Of a stretch of DNA of 64,000 nucleotides, positions 18,609 through 26,718 are shown piece after piece. Under the pieces are notes generated by a model. It was given only the letters and a program-made list of their open reading frames with translations. It searched no databases and had not been told where the DNA came from. Source of the stretch: an uncultured Azospirillum sp. (lineage in GTDB: Bacteria; Pseudomonadota; Alphaproteobacteria; RF32; CAG-239); NCBI GenBank assembly GCA_947301965.1, contig CAMYUM010000005.1:22128-86127 (forward strand), written 5' to 3'. Numbering within the stretch: the first letter of the stretch is position 1; every line of letters starts with the position of its first letter. The position numbers and the translations under genes were made by a program.

Positions 18609-19022
18609 TTAGGGGTCAGATTTTGGACATTCTCCACCGCCACATTTTCCGCCACCCGGACTGTCGTTAGGAACTGTACTGTTGTGAGTGGGGGTGTTAT
18701 CTTTATATTCAAGCTCACCCTGCGCAGTATCATCACCGGTAAAATGACTGATAAACAGCCCCATCGCTGCAACCAAGAACAAACTGAAACTAATAGTTGC
18801 CAAGTGCTTAAAACTTATACGTCCAAATATTGCAGCAAAAGTAAAGCAACCAAGGCCCAGGCCTCCGATAACATAAACAATGCCGCGTACATCTTTCAAT
18901 GTTTCATAAACTTTATCTTTTACTGTTTCAAAAATATTGGCCGCTGCGGCATCAGAAACCAGCGCCACGCATAAAATAAGCGAAAGTGTCGTTATAATTC
19001 CGAGATTATATAGTTTTTTCAT
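18609..19022 (-). CDS. VirB2/TrbC-like pilin subunit 3
   Basis: A 137-aa protein with a signal peptide (LGIITTLSLILCVALVSDAAA), a short amphipathic region (IFETVKDKVYETLKDVRG) and two membrane helices (IVYVIGGLGLGCFTFAAIFG; LATISFSLFLVAAMGLFIS) joined by a short basic loop, as in the VirB2/TrbC pilin family. It has a longer tail than its two neighbours, rich in Gly and Cys (GGGKCGGGECPKSDP). The track starts at 19037, but GAGGGAGGGTGCG puts the start at ATG 19022. Third of three tandem paralogues and followed by a terminator. It could be an integral-membrane IcmC/IcmD-type component rather than an extruded pilin. Confidence 0.75.
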   Translation of the reverse strand: MKKLYNLGIITTLSLILCVALVSDAAAANIFETVKDKVYETLKDVRGIVYVIGGLGLGCFTFAAIFGRISFKHLATISFSLFLVAAMGLFISHFTGDDTAQGELEYKDNTPTHNSTVPNDSPGGGKCGGGECPKSDP

Positions 19023-19033
19023 CGCACCCTCCC

Positions 19034-19369
19034 TCATTTTAGTGTATCGGTAATGTTGACTATTTCTTCACCAACCATATATTCAATAATGCCGGAAGTA
19101 AGAGCAATAACCATCAATCCGATAATAATCGCACCAAGCCACTTCCAGTTAAAATTACCAAAAAAACCACCGACAGCAATAGCGATAATACCAAAACCTG
19201 CAACGGCAAAGATTATATCGCGCATACCTTCAAAAATTTCGCCACCTTTTGCGGTTAAGTCCGCAAACAAACCGCCGTCAGCAAACGAGTTGGTTGCAAA
19301 TAAAATTGAAGAAAACGCAAACACCATCAGCGTTAACAAAACAATTTTCTTTAATTTTATGTACAACAT
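19034..19369 (-). CDS. VirB2/TrbC-like pilin subunit 2
   Basis: A 111-aa protein with a signal sequence (IVLLTLMVFAFSSILFATNS, cleavage near SFA), an amphipathic segment (LTAKGGEIFEGMRDIIFAV) and the VirB2/TrbC hallmark pair of helices separated by a small polar turn: GIIAIAVGGFFGNFNWKWLG then AIIIGLMVIALTSGIIEYM. The FGxxNWKW turn is shared with the first paralogue. RBS CGGAGAG precedes ATG 19369. VirB2-type subunits form the conjugative or secretion pilus. A strong GC hairpin (19400-19414) separates it from the first paralogue. Confidence 0.8.
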   Translation of the reverse strand: MLYIKLKKIVLLTLMVFAFSSILFATNSFADGGLFADLTAKGGEIFEGMRDIIFAVAGFGIIAIAVGGFFGNFNWKWLGAIIIGLMVIALTSGIIEYMVGEEIVNITDTLK

Positions 19370-19399
19370 TCTACTCTCCGTATTAAAATTGTGGTAAGA

Positions 19400-19414
19400 G
19401 GGGGCAGAGCCCCC
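19400..19414 (-). other. GC-rich hairpin between the first two VirB2-like genes
   Basis: GGGGGC-AGA-GCCCCC forms a short, very stable stem in the 53-bp gap. No T-run follows on the minus strand, so it is more likely an mRNA-stabilising or processing hairpin than a terminator. It could raise the level of the first pilin-like message (inference). Confidence 0.5.
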
Positions 19415-19422
19415 CCTGTTTA

Positions 19423-19782
19423 CTACATTCCGCCTGCGGCGCCTTCAAATGTGTCGCTAACACCACTGTTAGTAAGACCATCACCCATTTGACTACCGGC
19501 AGAGTATTGAACAACCGCATTAGCTGCAGCCAATACAGCCAAGCCTACAGCCAATCCGGCAAACCATTTCCAGTTTACTTTACCGAAGATAGCGGCAAAA
19601 GCGACGGCAACCAAACCAAAACCACCAAGAATAAACACGATGGTTCTGACGTTTGTGAACAATGTTACCATTTTTTGAGATGCAACATCCATTACTGTTG
19701 CGCAAGCATCGCCAGTCATAGCAATGAAGGCCACCATAGCAAAGGTAACTAAAGCCCACATATTCTTACTAATAAATCGCAT
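19423..19782 (-). CDS. VirB2/TrbC-like pilin subunit 1
   Basis: A 119-aa protein, first gene of the minus-strand secretion locus. Signal peptide MWALVTFAMVAFIAMTGDACA, then VMDVASQKMVTLFTNVRT, then two helices IVFILGGFGLVAVAFAAIFG and FAGLAVGLAVLAAANAVVQY joined by KVNWKW. This is the VirB2/TrbC architecture. A strong RBS (AAGGAG) is present. Being first in the operon, next to the divergent promoter region and followed by a stable hairpin, it is the best candidate for the abundant subunit. Confidence 0.8.
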   Translation of the reverse strand: MRFISKNMWALVTFAMVAFIAMTGDACATVMDVASQKMVTLFTNVRTIVFILGGFGLVAVAFAAIFGKVNWKWFAGLAVGLAVLAAANAVVQYSAGSQMGDGLTNSGVSDTFEGAAGGM

Positions 19783-20074
19783 AGTTTTTCTCCTTAAATT
19801 AATTTAAAGTGCTTCTTATACACTTTCAGAATACTAAATTTTTGCCAAAAATTCCAGTATTATTGCTCCCTCAAAAACAGGGGCTAATATTTTGTTTTAT
19901 CGATATTTTTTAAGTCTGTAACAAAAAATTCATAGTCATATCAAAGCAAATTTGGGCGTTTGAGGCGGGTTTTAAAGAGATTAAAAAGAAAAAAATCGAT
20001 TTTATTAACAGCCTCAAATAAGACCTTGCCAAGAGTCACGCTTTATTTTACTTTAGTTTTCGGATGGGTTAACA
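19783..20074. promoter_or_regulatory. Divergent regulatory region between the secretion and pilus operons
   Basis: 292 bp without a convincing gene, lying between the start of the minus-strand secretion operon and the plus-strand OmpA-like/pilus operon. It must carry promoters for both directions. It is AT-rich with several A/T runs (for example TTTTATCGATATTTTTTAAG). I could not identify hexamers with proper spacing and see no clear operator. The ORF listed at 19960-20181 overlaps the real downstream start in another frame and is not supported. Confidence 0.55.
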
Positions 20075-21640
20075 ATGAAGAAAACACTCAAGGGATTTTG
20101 CATAAGTTTTACGCTGTCTTCGTTTGCAATTTGGGTTGCAAACGAGGTGTTTTCGTCTGTTGTACCGGCTCCGCAAAATGATATAGAAATTCCGCAAAAA
20201 AGCATTGCGCTGTTTTTTCAAAAAAATGATTTTGCACCTCAACCGTTAAAAACCGGAAGAGTTGCCGTTACCCGTCTGTCAACACTGTCAACTCCGAAGG
20301 AAGAAGAAGGTCTGAGCGACAAGGAAATTGCCGAACTTACTTCCGATGTTTTATATCCCATCCAAATTGCATCGGTAGAAGATGTTGCCGACATACCTCT
20401 TGAACATATATCGACTTCAACCGACGACGAGGTTGCGTATAGTGATGACACAAAAAATCTTCAGCCTCAAAAAATAGCAAGCAAATCGTATATGCCGCCG
20501 ATTTCGGATATAAAACCAAAGGCAAAACCGCCGGTTGCGGAAGAGCCGATTATTAAGGTCGCTGATGCAACGGAGGCAATTAAGGCTCCAGCCCCTATTG
20601 TGACTAAAGATGATAAAGATACCGATATTATTCCGATAGAAAACAGCCGTTCAGAAATTACCCGCGACAAGGTAGAAGTTGTCGATAGCGCTCCGGAAAG
20701 TCAAATAGCCGCGGCAAGCAAACAGATTTCGGTTGACACCATGTCTATTGAAGTCAACGACGCGGTTGAAGAGCCGAAGCAGCGCGAGTGGCAAGAAATG
20801 AGCGAAACGGATGAAAATCCGTGGGTGGTTGCCAAGTCGAACAGTTTTGCCAAAAACAGCAAGGCTGCGGAAGATTATTCCGATGTCGGAAAGGAGCAAG
20901 AAGTGGAAAAACTGCTTTCTCCGTCAAAAATGGAAGAAGAAGGAAAAGAAGTTCAGACCGCTGAAAAGATGGTAAAAAATATTCTTATTCCTATTCCCGA
21001 AGATATTTTGAATGACGAGAATCTTACTCCGCAACTGGTTTCTCCCAAAAAAACACCGGTTGAACGCGTCGGATACAAAAGAGATACTGAGGATGAAGAG
21101 GCTGAAACCGATGAAGAACTATCGGGAGCCGGAAAGAAAAAAGGATTTTTCAAGAAATTGTCTTCACTATTCGGAGGAGGCGATGATGAAGACGAAACTG
21201 ACGAAGAAGACGAAGAAACGACATCTTCAAAAAAGAAAAAATCCAATAAAAAACTAATCGGAAGTTTGAGAGGAGAAAAGGGCGGCACAAAGATTTTGCC
21301 GGCAGAAATGCGACTTTCTTTTCAACCCGGTCGTGCGGAAATTTCCGGACAGACGTTGCGCTGGGTGCAGGCTTTTGCCAATAAAGCGGCTGAAGATCCG
21401 AACATAATTTTGGAAATAAGAATTGATAAAAACAGTTCTTATGCTTTGCAACAACGAAGATTAGATCTTTTGCATAAAGTACTTGATCGTCACGGTGTCG
21501 ATGACGAGAAAATTAACACCGTATTTACGTCAAGAGAGCCTAATTCCTTTATTATAAGGACATTGAGGATTAATGACAGTGAAAGGAGCAAGATGATAAA
21601 AAATAATCCGCAACCAAAAACAAATTATCAGACATGGTGA
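20075..21640 (+). CDS. Membrane-anchored protein with OmpA-like C-terminal domain
   Basis: A 521-aa protein. The N-terminus has one hydrophobic segment (GFCISFTLSSFAIWVANEVF) that could be an uncleaved anchor or signal peptide. Residues 60-390 are low-complexity, acidic and Pro/Lys-rich, ending in a strongly charged stretch (DDEDETDEEDEETTSSKKKK). The last 100 residues (MRLSFQPGRAEISGQTLRWV, LEIRIDKNSSYALQQRRLDL, LHKVLDRHGVDDEKI) have the OmpA/MotB peptidoglycan-binding pattern. In Legionella the Dot/Icm lipoprotein DotK (IcmN) also carries an OmpA domain. Here it heads the plus-strand pilus cluster, back to back with the secretion operon, so it could anchor either machine to the cell wall. 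GGATGG lies upstream of ATG 20075. Confidence 0.7.
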   Translation: MKKTLKGFCISFTLSSFAIWVANEVFSSVVPAPQNDIEIPQKSIALFFQKNDFAPQPLKTGRVAVTRLSTLSTPKEEEGLSDKEIAELTSDVLYPIQIASVEDVADIPLEHISTSTDDEVAYSDDTKNLQPQKIASKSYMPPISDIKPKAKPPVAEEPIIKVADATEAIKAPAPIVTKDDKDTDIIPIENSRSEITRDKVEVVDSAPESQIAAASKQISVDTMSIEVNDAVEEPKQREWQEMSETDENPWVVAKSNSFAKNSKAAEDYSDVGKEQEVEKLLSPSKMEEEGKEVQTAEKMVKNILIPIPEDILNDENLTPQLVSPKKTPVERVGYKRDTEDEEAETDEELSGAGKKKGFFKKLSSLFGGGDDEDETDEEDEETTSSKKKKSNKKLIGSLRGEKGGTKILPAEMRLSFQPGRAEISGQTLRWVQAFANKAAEDPNIILEIRIDKNSSYALQQRRLDLLHKVLDRHGVDDEKINTVFTSREPNSFIIRTLRINDSERSKMIKNNPQPKTNYQTW

Positions 21641-21720
21641 TAACATTTTGAGCGCGCTTGATTATTTTTTTTCAGCTTGTATGATGGTATAAAATTATGA
21701 TTAAAAACAACTTGGAAAGC

Positions 21721-22425
21721 ATGGAAAAAATGAGCTATAAAATTCTTTTATCAGCAGGTTTCTTGGGGGTTCTACTGGTGTCGGGATGCGCAAGTTTTGA
21801 CAGACGTCAAGGACAAGAAGAATACGCTGCGCTTCATGGGCAACAACCTACTGTTGAAAACAGACAAACCTGCCCCGCTGCACAATATCCGGGTGAATAC
21901 GACGCAAAATGCGCCGCAGAAGATGAATTTGTTAATTACACCAAGGTAGCCGCAGATTATCGAGAATTCGGAGAGCGCTCTCCTCGTGATTATATGGTGG
22001 TAGACGGTGGCGCCGGCAGCAATATGTCAGCTACAATTCCTCCCATGCTGGAAGGCGAAGTTGTTGACTATGAAAACGCCGTTGCCGCAAACTCCGGTGA
22101 TATTATGGAAACTTACGATGATGGAACCTCCGGCGGTGAATATGCTGCTGATGACCCCGTTCAAGATTGGTTGGCTGAGGAAGGAAAAAGCCTGAAAGTA
22201 ATTTTGACCGATTGGAGTGAGCGTTCCGGCTGGAGATTGGTATGGAATACCAACAGAAATTACACATTGACCGCCGGCGCAATGTTCCGCGGACGGTTTG
22301 CCGATGTTAGTTCGGCTTTAGTCAGAGCCTTTGCAAGGGCTCGCCCGGCACCGATTGCCACTTTTTACAAAGGAAACCGAGTCTTAGTGGTTGAGACTAT
22401 GGAGGATGAAAATGCTTATGAATAA
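21721..22425 (+). CDS. PilL/TcpQ-like pilus lipoprotein
   Basis: A lipoprotein with a hydrophobic signal and lipobox (LLVSGCASF). The C-terminal 85 residues (DWLAEEGKSLKVILTDWSER, SGWRLVWNTNRNYTLTAGAM, FYKGNRVLVVE) match the TcpQ C-terminal domain, which is also found in PilL of IncI plasmids and is related to DotD/TraH. These proteins help the secretin reach and stabilise in the outer membrane. The stop overlaps the pilN start by 14 nt, supporting a secretin-partner role. The track starts at ATG 21697, but that would add an unusually acidic N-terminal extension before the signal peptide; ATG 21721 (GGAAAGC upstream) or 21730 is more plausible. The start is not settled. Confidence 0.75.
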   Translation: MEKMSYKILLSAGFLGVLLVSGCASFDRRQGQEEYAALHGQQPTVENRQTCPAAQYPGEYDAKCAAEDEFVNYTKVAADYREFGERSPRDYMVVDGGAGSNMSATIPPMLEGEVVDYENAVAANSGDIMETYDDGTSGGEYAADDPVQDWLAEEGKSLKVILTDWSERSGWRLVWNTNRNYTLTAGAMFRGRFADVSSALVRAFARARPAPIATFYKGNRVLVVETMEDENAYE

Positions 22426-24016
22426 ATGGATAAAATATGGTTTGGGTTGCGGCATAGTCGCTTTGATTGGCGCATGCTCCATATCTACAGACTTGGATGC
22501 TACATTAGAAAGAGAAATTGAAGCAACAACCGAACTGAAAGAACGCGCAAAAGTTCCGACAGAAATGGTCTCTAATGATGTGGTTCATGTAAAAGATGAA
22601 ATTTGGCTCGGCGACAAAAGTGAAATTGAATATGAAGGTTCTCCAGTTCCGAGTTATTTGGAAACAAAGGACGGTATAACTTTGATTAGCAATCGCCCGA
22701 TTACTCTTTATGAAATCGGCGATATGATTACAAAAATCACCTCAATCCGTGTAAGATATGCTTCAAACCTTGAAAACGAGGTAAAAAGCGATGCCGCAGG
22801 CAACGAGCCGACACCGGATAAAATCAACGCTCACTGGGCAGCTCCGGGAAAAATGCTCGTTTCATACCGCGGCCCTTTGAGTGGCTTGCTTGATGAAGTC
22901 GCTGCTCGTTTCGGTTTATGGTGGAAGTATGATAAAAACGAGGTACACTTTTATAAATTCATAAGCAAGACTTTTGTCATTTACAGCCTGCCGACCACAC
23001 AAAGCTTGTCTAACAACATCGGTGGTTCTTCGACGGATTCCGGAAGCGGCGGTACTTCAGCTTTGACATTGTCATCATCTGCTCAATTACAACTTTGGAG
23101 CAATATTGAGGCGACAATCAGATCAATGATAAGCGATGATGCCAAAATGTCCGTTGATCAATCAAACGGTACCATTTCTTTGACCGCAACACCGACAGAT
23201 ATTAAGAAGGTGTCAAAATATGTTAATGAACAAAATATTCGTTTGTCACGACAAGTTGCAATCAGCGTAAAAGTATTGCAGGTAAATTTGAGCGATTCAG
23301 ACACTTTCGGTCTTGATTTTGCGGCAACATATACGGGATCTAACGATTTGAGAAGCATACAAATTCTTAGCCCGAATACAGGTATAAGTGAAGATGTTGC
23401 TAAAAACCTGACCATGCAGATTATGCCTGGGGATTGGAATATCAATGCAAGCATTCAAGCGTTATCTAAAAAGAATACGGCGAATATTGTAACCAGTGGC
23501 ACGGTTACAACTATGAATAATAAGCCGGCTCCGATCCAGGTAGTTAAGAAACAAAACTACATTTCCGAAATTACCAAGACTAACAGCGGCGGCGAGGGAG
23601 ATAACTATGATATCTCTACCGAAACCGAAGAAATCGAAACCGGTTTTACGATGAGTGTTTTGCCGAGAATTTTGGAACACGGACGCTTGATGCTCATGTT
23701 TAACCTGACATTGTCAGACTTGCTTGAACTGCAAAAAGTTGACTTATCAGATAATGGCGGTGAATACATTCAAAACCCGATTATCGAATCACGCGGATTT
23801 TCACAAGAAGTTGCTCTTAAATCAGGTGAATCTCTGGTTTTGACCGGCTACGAAAGAGTTGAAAATTCTGCAGAAAAAACTGGATTGGGTTCCGCAGAGA
23901 ACTCTTTACTCGGCGGTGCAGCGGTTGCCTCAAAAGCAAGAAGCGTTTTGGTAATCATTTTAACGCCGGTGGTTTTGGAATCTCCGCTTAATCCGGAAAC
24001 AAGAGTACACGAATAA
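22412..24016 (+). CDS. pilN: PilN-type type IVb pilus secretin
   Basis: A 534-aa lipoprotein secretin. The start was moved from the track's TTG to ATG 22412, 6 nt after GGAGG; this gives a lipoprotein signal ending ALIGACSIS. The N-terminal half carries periplasmic domains (LISNRPITLYEIGDMI; AARFGLWWKYDKNEVHFYKF), then a Ser/Gly-rich linker. The C-terminal half is the secretin: VAISVKVLQVNLSDSDTFGL, NTANIVTSGTVTTMNNKPAP, SVLPRILEHGRLMLMFNLTL, and GFSQEVALKSGESLVLTGYE. It corresponds to PilN of R64 and TcpC/BfpB, the outer-membrane channel for the type IVb pilus. It sits between its lipoprotein partner and pilO. Confidence 0.9.
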   Translation: MLMNKWIKYGLGCGIVALIGACSISTDLDATLEREIEATTELKERAKVPTEMVSNDVVHVKDEIWLGDKSEIEYEGSPVPSYLETKDGITLISNRPITLYEIGDMITKITSIRVRYASNLENEVKSDAAGNEPTPDKINAHWAAPGKMLVSYRGPLSGLLDEVAARFGLWWKYDKNEVHFYKFISKTFVIYSLPTTQSLSNNIGGSSTDSGSGGTSALTLSSSAQLQLWSNIEATIRSMISDDAKMSVDQSNGTISLTATPTDIKKVSKYVNEQNIRLSRQVAISVKVLQVNLSDSDTFGLDFAATYTGSNDLRSIQILSPNTGISEDVAKNLTMQIMPGDWNINASIQALSKKNTANIVTSGTVTTMNNKPAPIQVVKKQNYISEITKTNSGGEGDNYDISTETEEIETGFTMSVLPRILEHGRLMLMFNLTLSDLLELQKVDLSDNGGEYIQNPIIESRGFSQEVALKSGESLVLTGYERVENSAEKTGLGSAENSLLGGAAVASKARSVLVIILTPVVLESPLNPETRVHE

Positions 24017-24034
24017 CCATAAGGAAAAACCGTA

Positions 24035-25291
24035 GTGGCAGATAATGCAGACATAAATGAGGCTAACGGCAACAGAACGTGGGATACCGACATTGTTGTT
24101 GACGGTGTTGAGTATGCTACCAGTCTGTTTTGGCAGTCGTTGCAGAATCAGGATAATCCGCAGCCTGAAGTTATAGAATCTTCACAGGGCGTGTTGGAAG
24201 GTGCCGATTTATATTGTATTAAAAAGGGTAAAACACCGCAATTCGGTATCTGTGTATCTGCAGACGGCTACAAACAGGGTGAATATGTTGCGGCGCCAAC
24301 TGTCGCTACAGCCCTTGCAGACCAACCCTCTTTTGTAGCTGTATTTAAGGTTGATAACGGTTGGTGGTATATCTGCGTTCGTGATGATGTTATTTTAGCA
24401 AACGGCGACATGCTTTATAAAAACGAAGAAGATGCTAAAAAGCAATTTATGAGCATGTTGATGGTGCCGGATTGGCGTTTAAAAATCGCTCCTCCGGAAT
24501 GGGGTATTGAAGAAACACTATATCCTGACCTTGCCGACCTTATGCAACGCGGCAGCCGCGTGAGACTGCAAAAAATCGATACTAAAGGTAAAACGTTTTA
24601 TATCGTAGCCGCCGTTATAGCTTTTGTCGTTTTATATTTGGTTTACAAGCTGTTTATGATGTTGTTCTCAGCTCCACCGAAACCGGTTGTGGTTCCGATA
24701 CAGCCTAAAGTAGTTGCCCAGCCTGAAGTTCCACCGGAGCCAAAGCCGTGGGAGAATCTGCCGCAACAGGATGTTTATATGCAGCGTTGTTATGCAAATG
24801 TGCTTAGTTTGGTCAAGATTTTGCCTCCGGGGTGGAATATCGGTATGGTTAACTGCTCTTTGAGCGCAACCAGCACTTCCTGGAATAGGGAGTTTGGTCG
24901 GATTTCAACGATTGATAAAGCATTATCCGAATCCGGCGTTAACCTGTCGGGCAGATCGATTTCGCCGGATGGAAATATGGCGATGGCAGCAGTTTCGATG
25001 GGCGAAATTAAGACAGAAAATTCTGAACCGACGAAAAATATGGTTGATTTGAAAAACATTTTGAATAACTTTTTCCAGTCTATCGGACAAACGGTTGAAT
25101 TGTCTGACTATACTTACACTTCGCCGCAACAAAATGTTTATTTTTCCGTAAAATTTAAGTTCATGTCGAACTATAATCCGAGAATTTGGAGCAATTTGTT
25201 AACTAAATTTTCAGGACTTGAGATGAATACAATACAATATAACCCTGCAAATGGTGTTTGGAGTTATGAAGGAGCTATCTATGCGTTATAG
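24035..25291 (+). CDS. pilO: PilO-type pilin accessory protein
   Basis: A 418-aa protein of the R64 PilO family. The start is a GTG at 24035 with AAGGA upstream. The cytoplasmic N-terminal part (residues 1-185) includes FGICVSADGYKQGEY and WWYICVRDDVILANGDMLY; a membrane helix (FYIVAAVIAFVVLYLVYKLF) is at about 190-210; a Pro-rich linker precedes a periplasmic domain with VYMQRCYANVLSLVKILPPG. PilO proteins belong to the inner-membrane assembly platform of IncI-type thin pili. Its end overlaps the pilP start by 11 nt. Confidence 0.85.
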   Translation: MADNADINEANGNRTWDTDIVVDGVEYATSLFWQSLQNQDNPQPEVIESSQGVLEGADLYCIKKGKTPQFGICVSADGYKQGEYVAAPTVATALADQPSFVAVFKVDNGWWYICVRDDVILANGDMLYKNEEDAKKQFMSMLMVPDWRLKIAPPEWGIEETLYPDLADLMQRGSRVRLQKIDTKGKTFYIVAAVIAFVVLYLVYKLFMMLFSAPPKPVVVPIQPKVVAQPEVPPEPKPWENLPQQDVYMQRCYANVLSLVKILPPGWNIGMVNCSLSATSTSWNREFGRISTIDKALSESGVNLSGRSISPDGNMAMAAVSMGEIKTENSEPTKNMVDLKNILNNFFQSIGQTVELSDYTYTSPQQNVYFSVKFKFMSNYNPRIWSNLLTKFSGLEMNTIQYNPANGVWSYEGAIYAL

Positions 25292-26705
25292 TTTTAGAAA
25301 TACATTATGTGGTTTGGCTGTTTTGGCTGCGGCAGGATTGCTGGCTGATTTGGCTAATGCGCAAGGAACCGTTTCATTGCTTGATGACAGCGGAGCAAAA
25401 GTTGATTTATCGTCCAACAACGATGACCTCTCGTTGAATGTTGATGTTTCGTTACCGAGCAGCGGTTTGATTTCGCCCTCATCTCCGGAAAAGAACGCTA
25501 CTCCGAGTACTCCGTCAGACGTTATTCCGATGGATGTTGATAATCACGATGTCAATCGCGTTTCTATGAGTTTCGATGATGGTGATGACAACGGTGATGA
25601 CATTGATATGCAAATTGACGCTGACCCACGTCCGGTAGCCCAGAATGCTCAGGTTGCAAACGATGTTCGGCAGCCGGACACAAGCATAGCTGCTGTATTG
25701 AACGATAATATCAATAATGAATTGTTTATGAGAATGTCTGATTTGGAAAAGCAAACAACATTATTGAATTTGGAATTAAAAAAGGAAAAAATCGCTAACG
25801 AAATTGCGGCAGTTAAGGCTCAACGCCTAAAAGCTCAACAAGAAGAAGAAGCTCGCAAGGCTGAAGAAGAACGCAAGCGTATTGAATGGGAAAATGAGCA
25901 AGAGCGCTTGATGGTAGAAGAACAGCGCAAGCTGAAAGAAGTTGAGATGGCTCTTGAAAAACTGCGTCAGGAAAAGATTATTAAGGCCTATAAAGAGACA
26001 ATGTTGGCCTCAACTCAAAAATGGATAAAGAAAAACGCAGAAATTTATGCCGAGATTGCCAAACGCGATGAACAGATTAAAGAAATGCTGAAAGATTACA
26101 AAGAAAAATTCGGCATTGTTGCTCAAAAAGCCGAAGATGTTCGCGGCAAAGCAGAAGTTGCAAAAGTCAATCACGATAAAAAAGTGGCTAACCTCGAAAA
26201 TCAAATTTCAATCTTGAAGACAAGATTGGAAGCCGAGATGGAAAAAGCAAGACAAGCTGTTATATCTGGAAAAGCTAAGAAGAATCCGTTTGCAGACGGA
26301 ACATCTGAGGCCGTTGCTCCGGAAAAAGTAAAATTGAGCAGAGAATATGCAATTATGGAAATTCTCGGTTCGGGTGATGATTTAGCCGCTCGATTGATTA
26401 ATGAAGACGGCGATGTATTTATGGTTAAGGTCGGCACAACCTTGCGTAATGGATATACTGTTGATGAAATTACCAAAACTTTCTTAAGTGCAGTAAAAGA
26501 AAACGATAAAGACTACCTCTACTTTGCTGCAGGCGGTATTTTGGATCGTGAGCCGGTGAAACCAGCCGTAAACATTAAGGAACCGACAAGTTCGTCATCT
26601 TCGGTAGGTGCCGATGGTGCAGACGGCGGTGCGTCTGCTACACGACGCAGATTTAATGTAACAAAGGGAATTCCCAGCCTTGGTAAAGGAATGATTGTTA
26701 AATAA
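25281..26705 (+). CDS. pilP: PilP-type pilus protein with long coiled coil
   Basis: A 474-aa protein; ATG 25281 follows AAGGAG, whereas the track start at 25251 lies inside pilO. Signal peptide NTLCGLAVLAAAGLLADLANA; an acidic disordered region (DDGDDNGDDIDMQID); a long coiled coil at about residues 155-335 (EEEARKAEEERKRIEWENEQ); and a C-terminal domain (EYAIMEILGSGDDLAARLIN, VKVGTTLRNGYTVDEI) that resembles the small PilP protein of R64 thin pili. R64 PilP is only about 150 aa, so this homologue carries a large coiled-coil insertion. Likely periplasmic, linking the inner-membrane platform to the PilN secretin. Confidence 0.75.
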   Translation: MRYSFRNTLCGLAVLAAAGLLADLANAQGTVSLLDDSGAKVDLSSNNDDLSLNVDVSLPSSGLISPSSPEKNATPSTPSDVIPMDVDNHDVNRVSMSFDDGDDNGDDIDMQIDADPRPVAQNAQVANDVRQPDTSIAAVLNDNINNELFMRMSDLEKQTTLLNLELKKEKIANEIAAVKAQRLKAQQEEEARKAEEERKRIEWENEQERLMVEEQRKLKEVEMALEKLRQEKIIKAYKETMLASTQKWIKKNAEIYAEIAKRDEQIKEMLKDYKEKFGIVAQKAEDVRGKAEVAKVNHDKKVANLENQISILKTRLEAEMEKARQAVISGKAKKNPFADGTSEAVAPEKVKLSREYAIMEILGSGDDLAARLINEDGDVFMVKVGTTLRNGYTVDEITKTFLSAVKENDKDYLYFAAGGILDREPVKPAVNIKEPTSSSSSVGADGADGGASATRRRFNVTKGIPSLGKGMIVK

Positions 26706-26718
26706 CCATTGAGAAAAA

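Noticed and set aside
20953-21288. 111-aa minus-strand Ser-rich ORF
   Set aside because: Complement of the acidic/Lys-rich linker of the OmpA-like protein; low complexity and no start signals.
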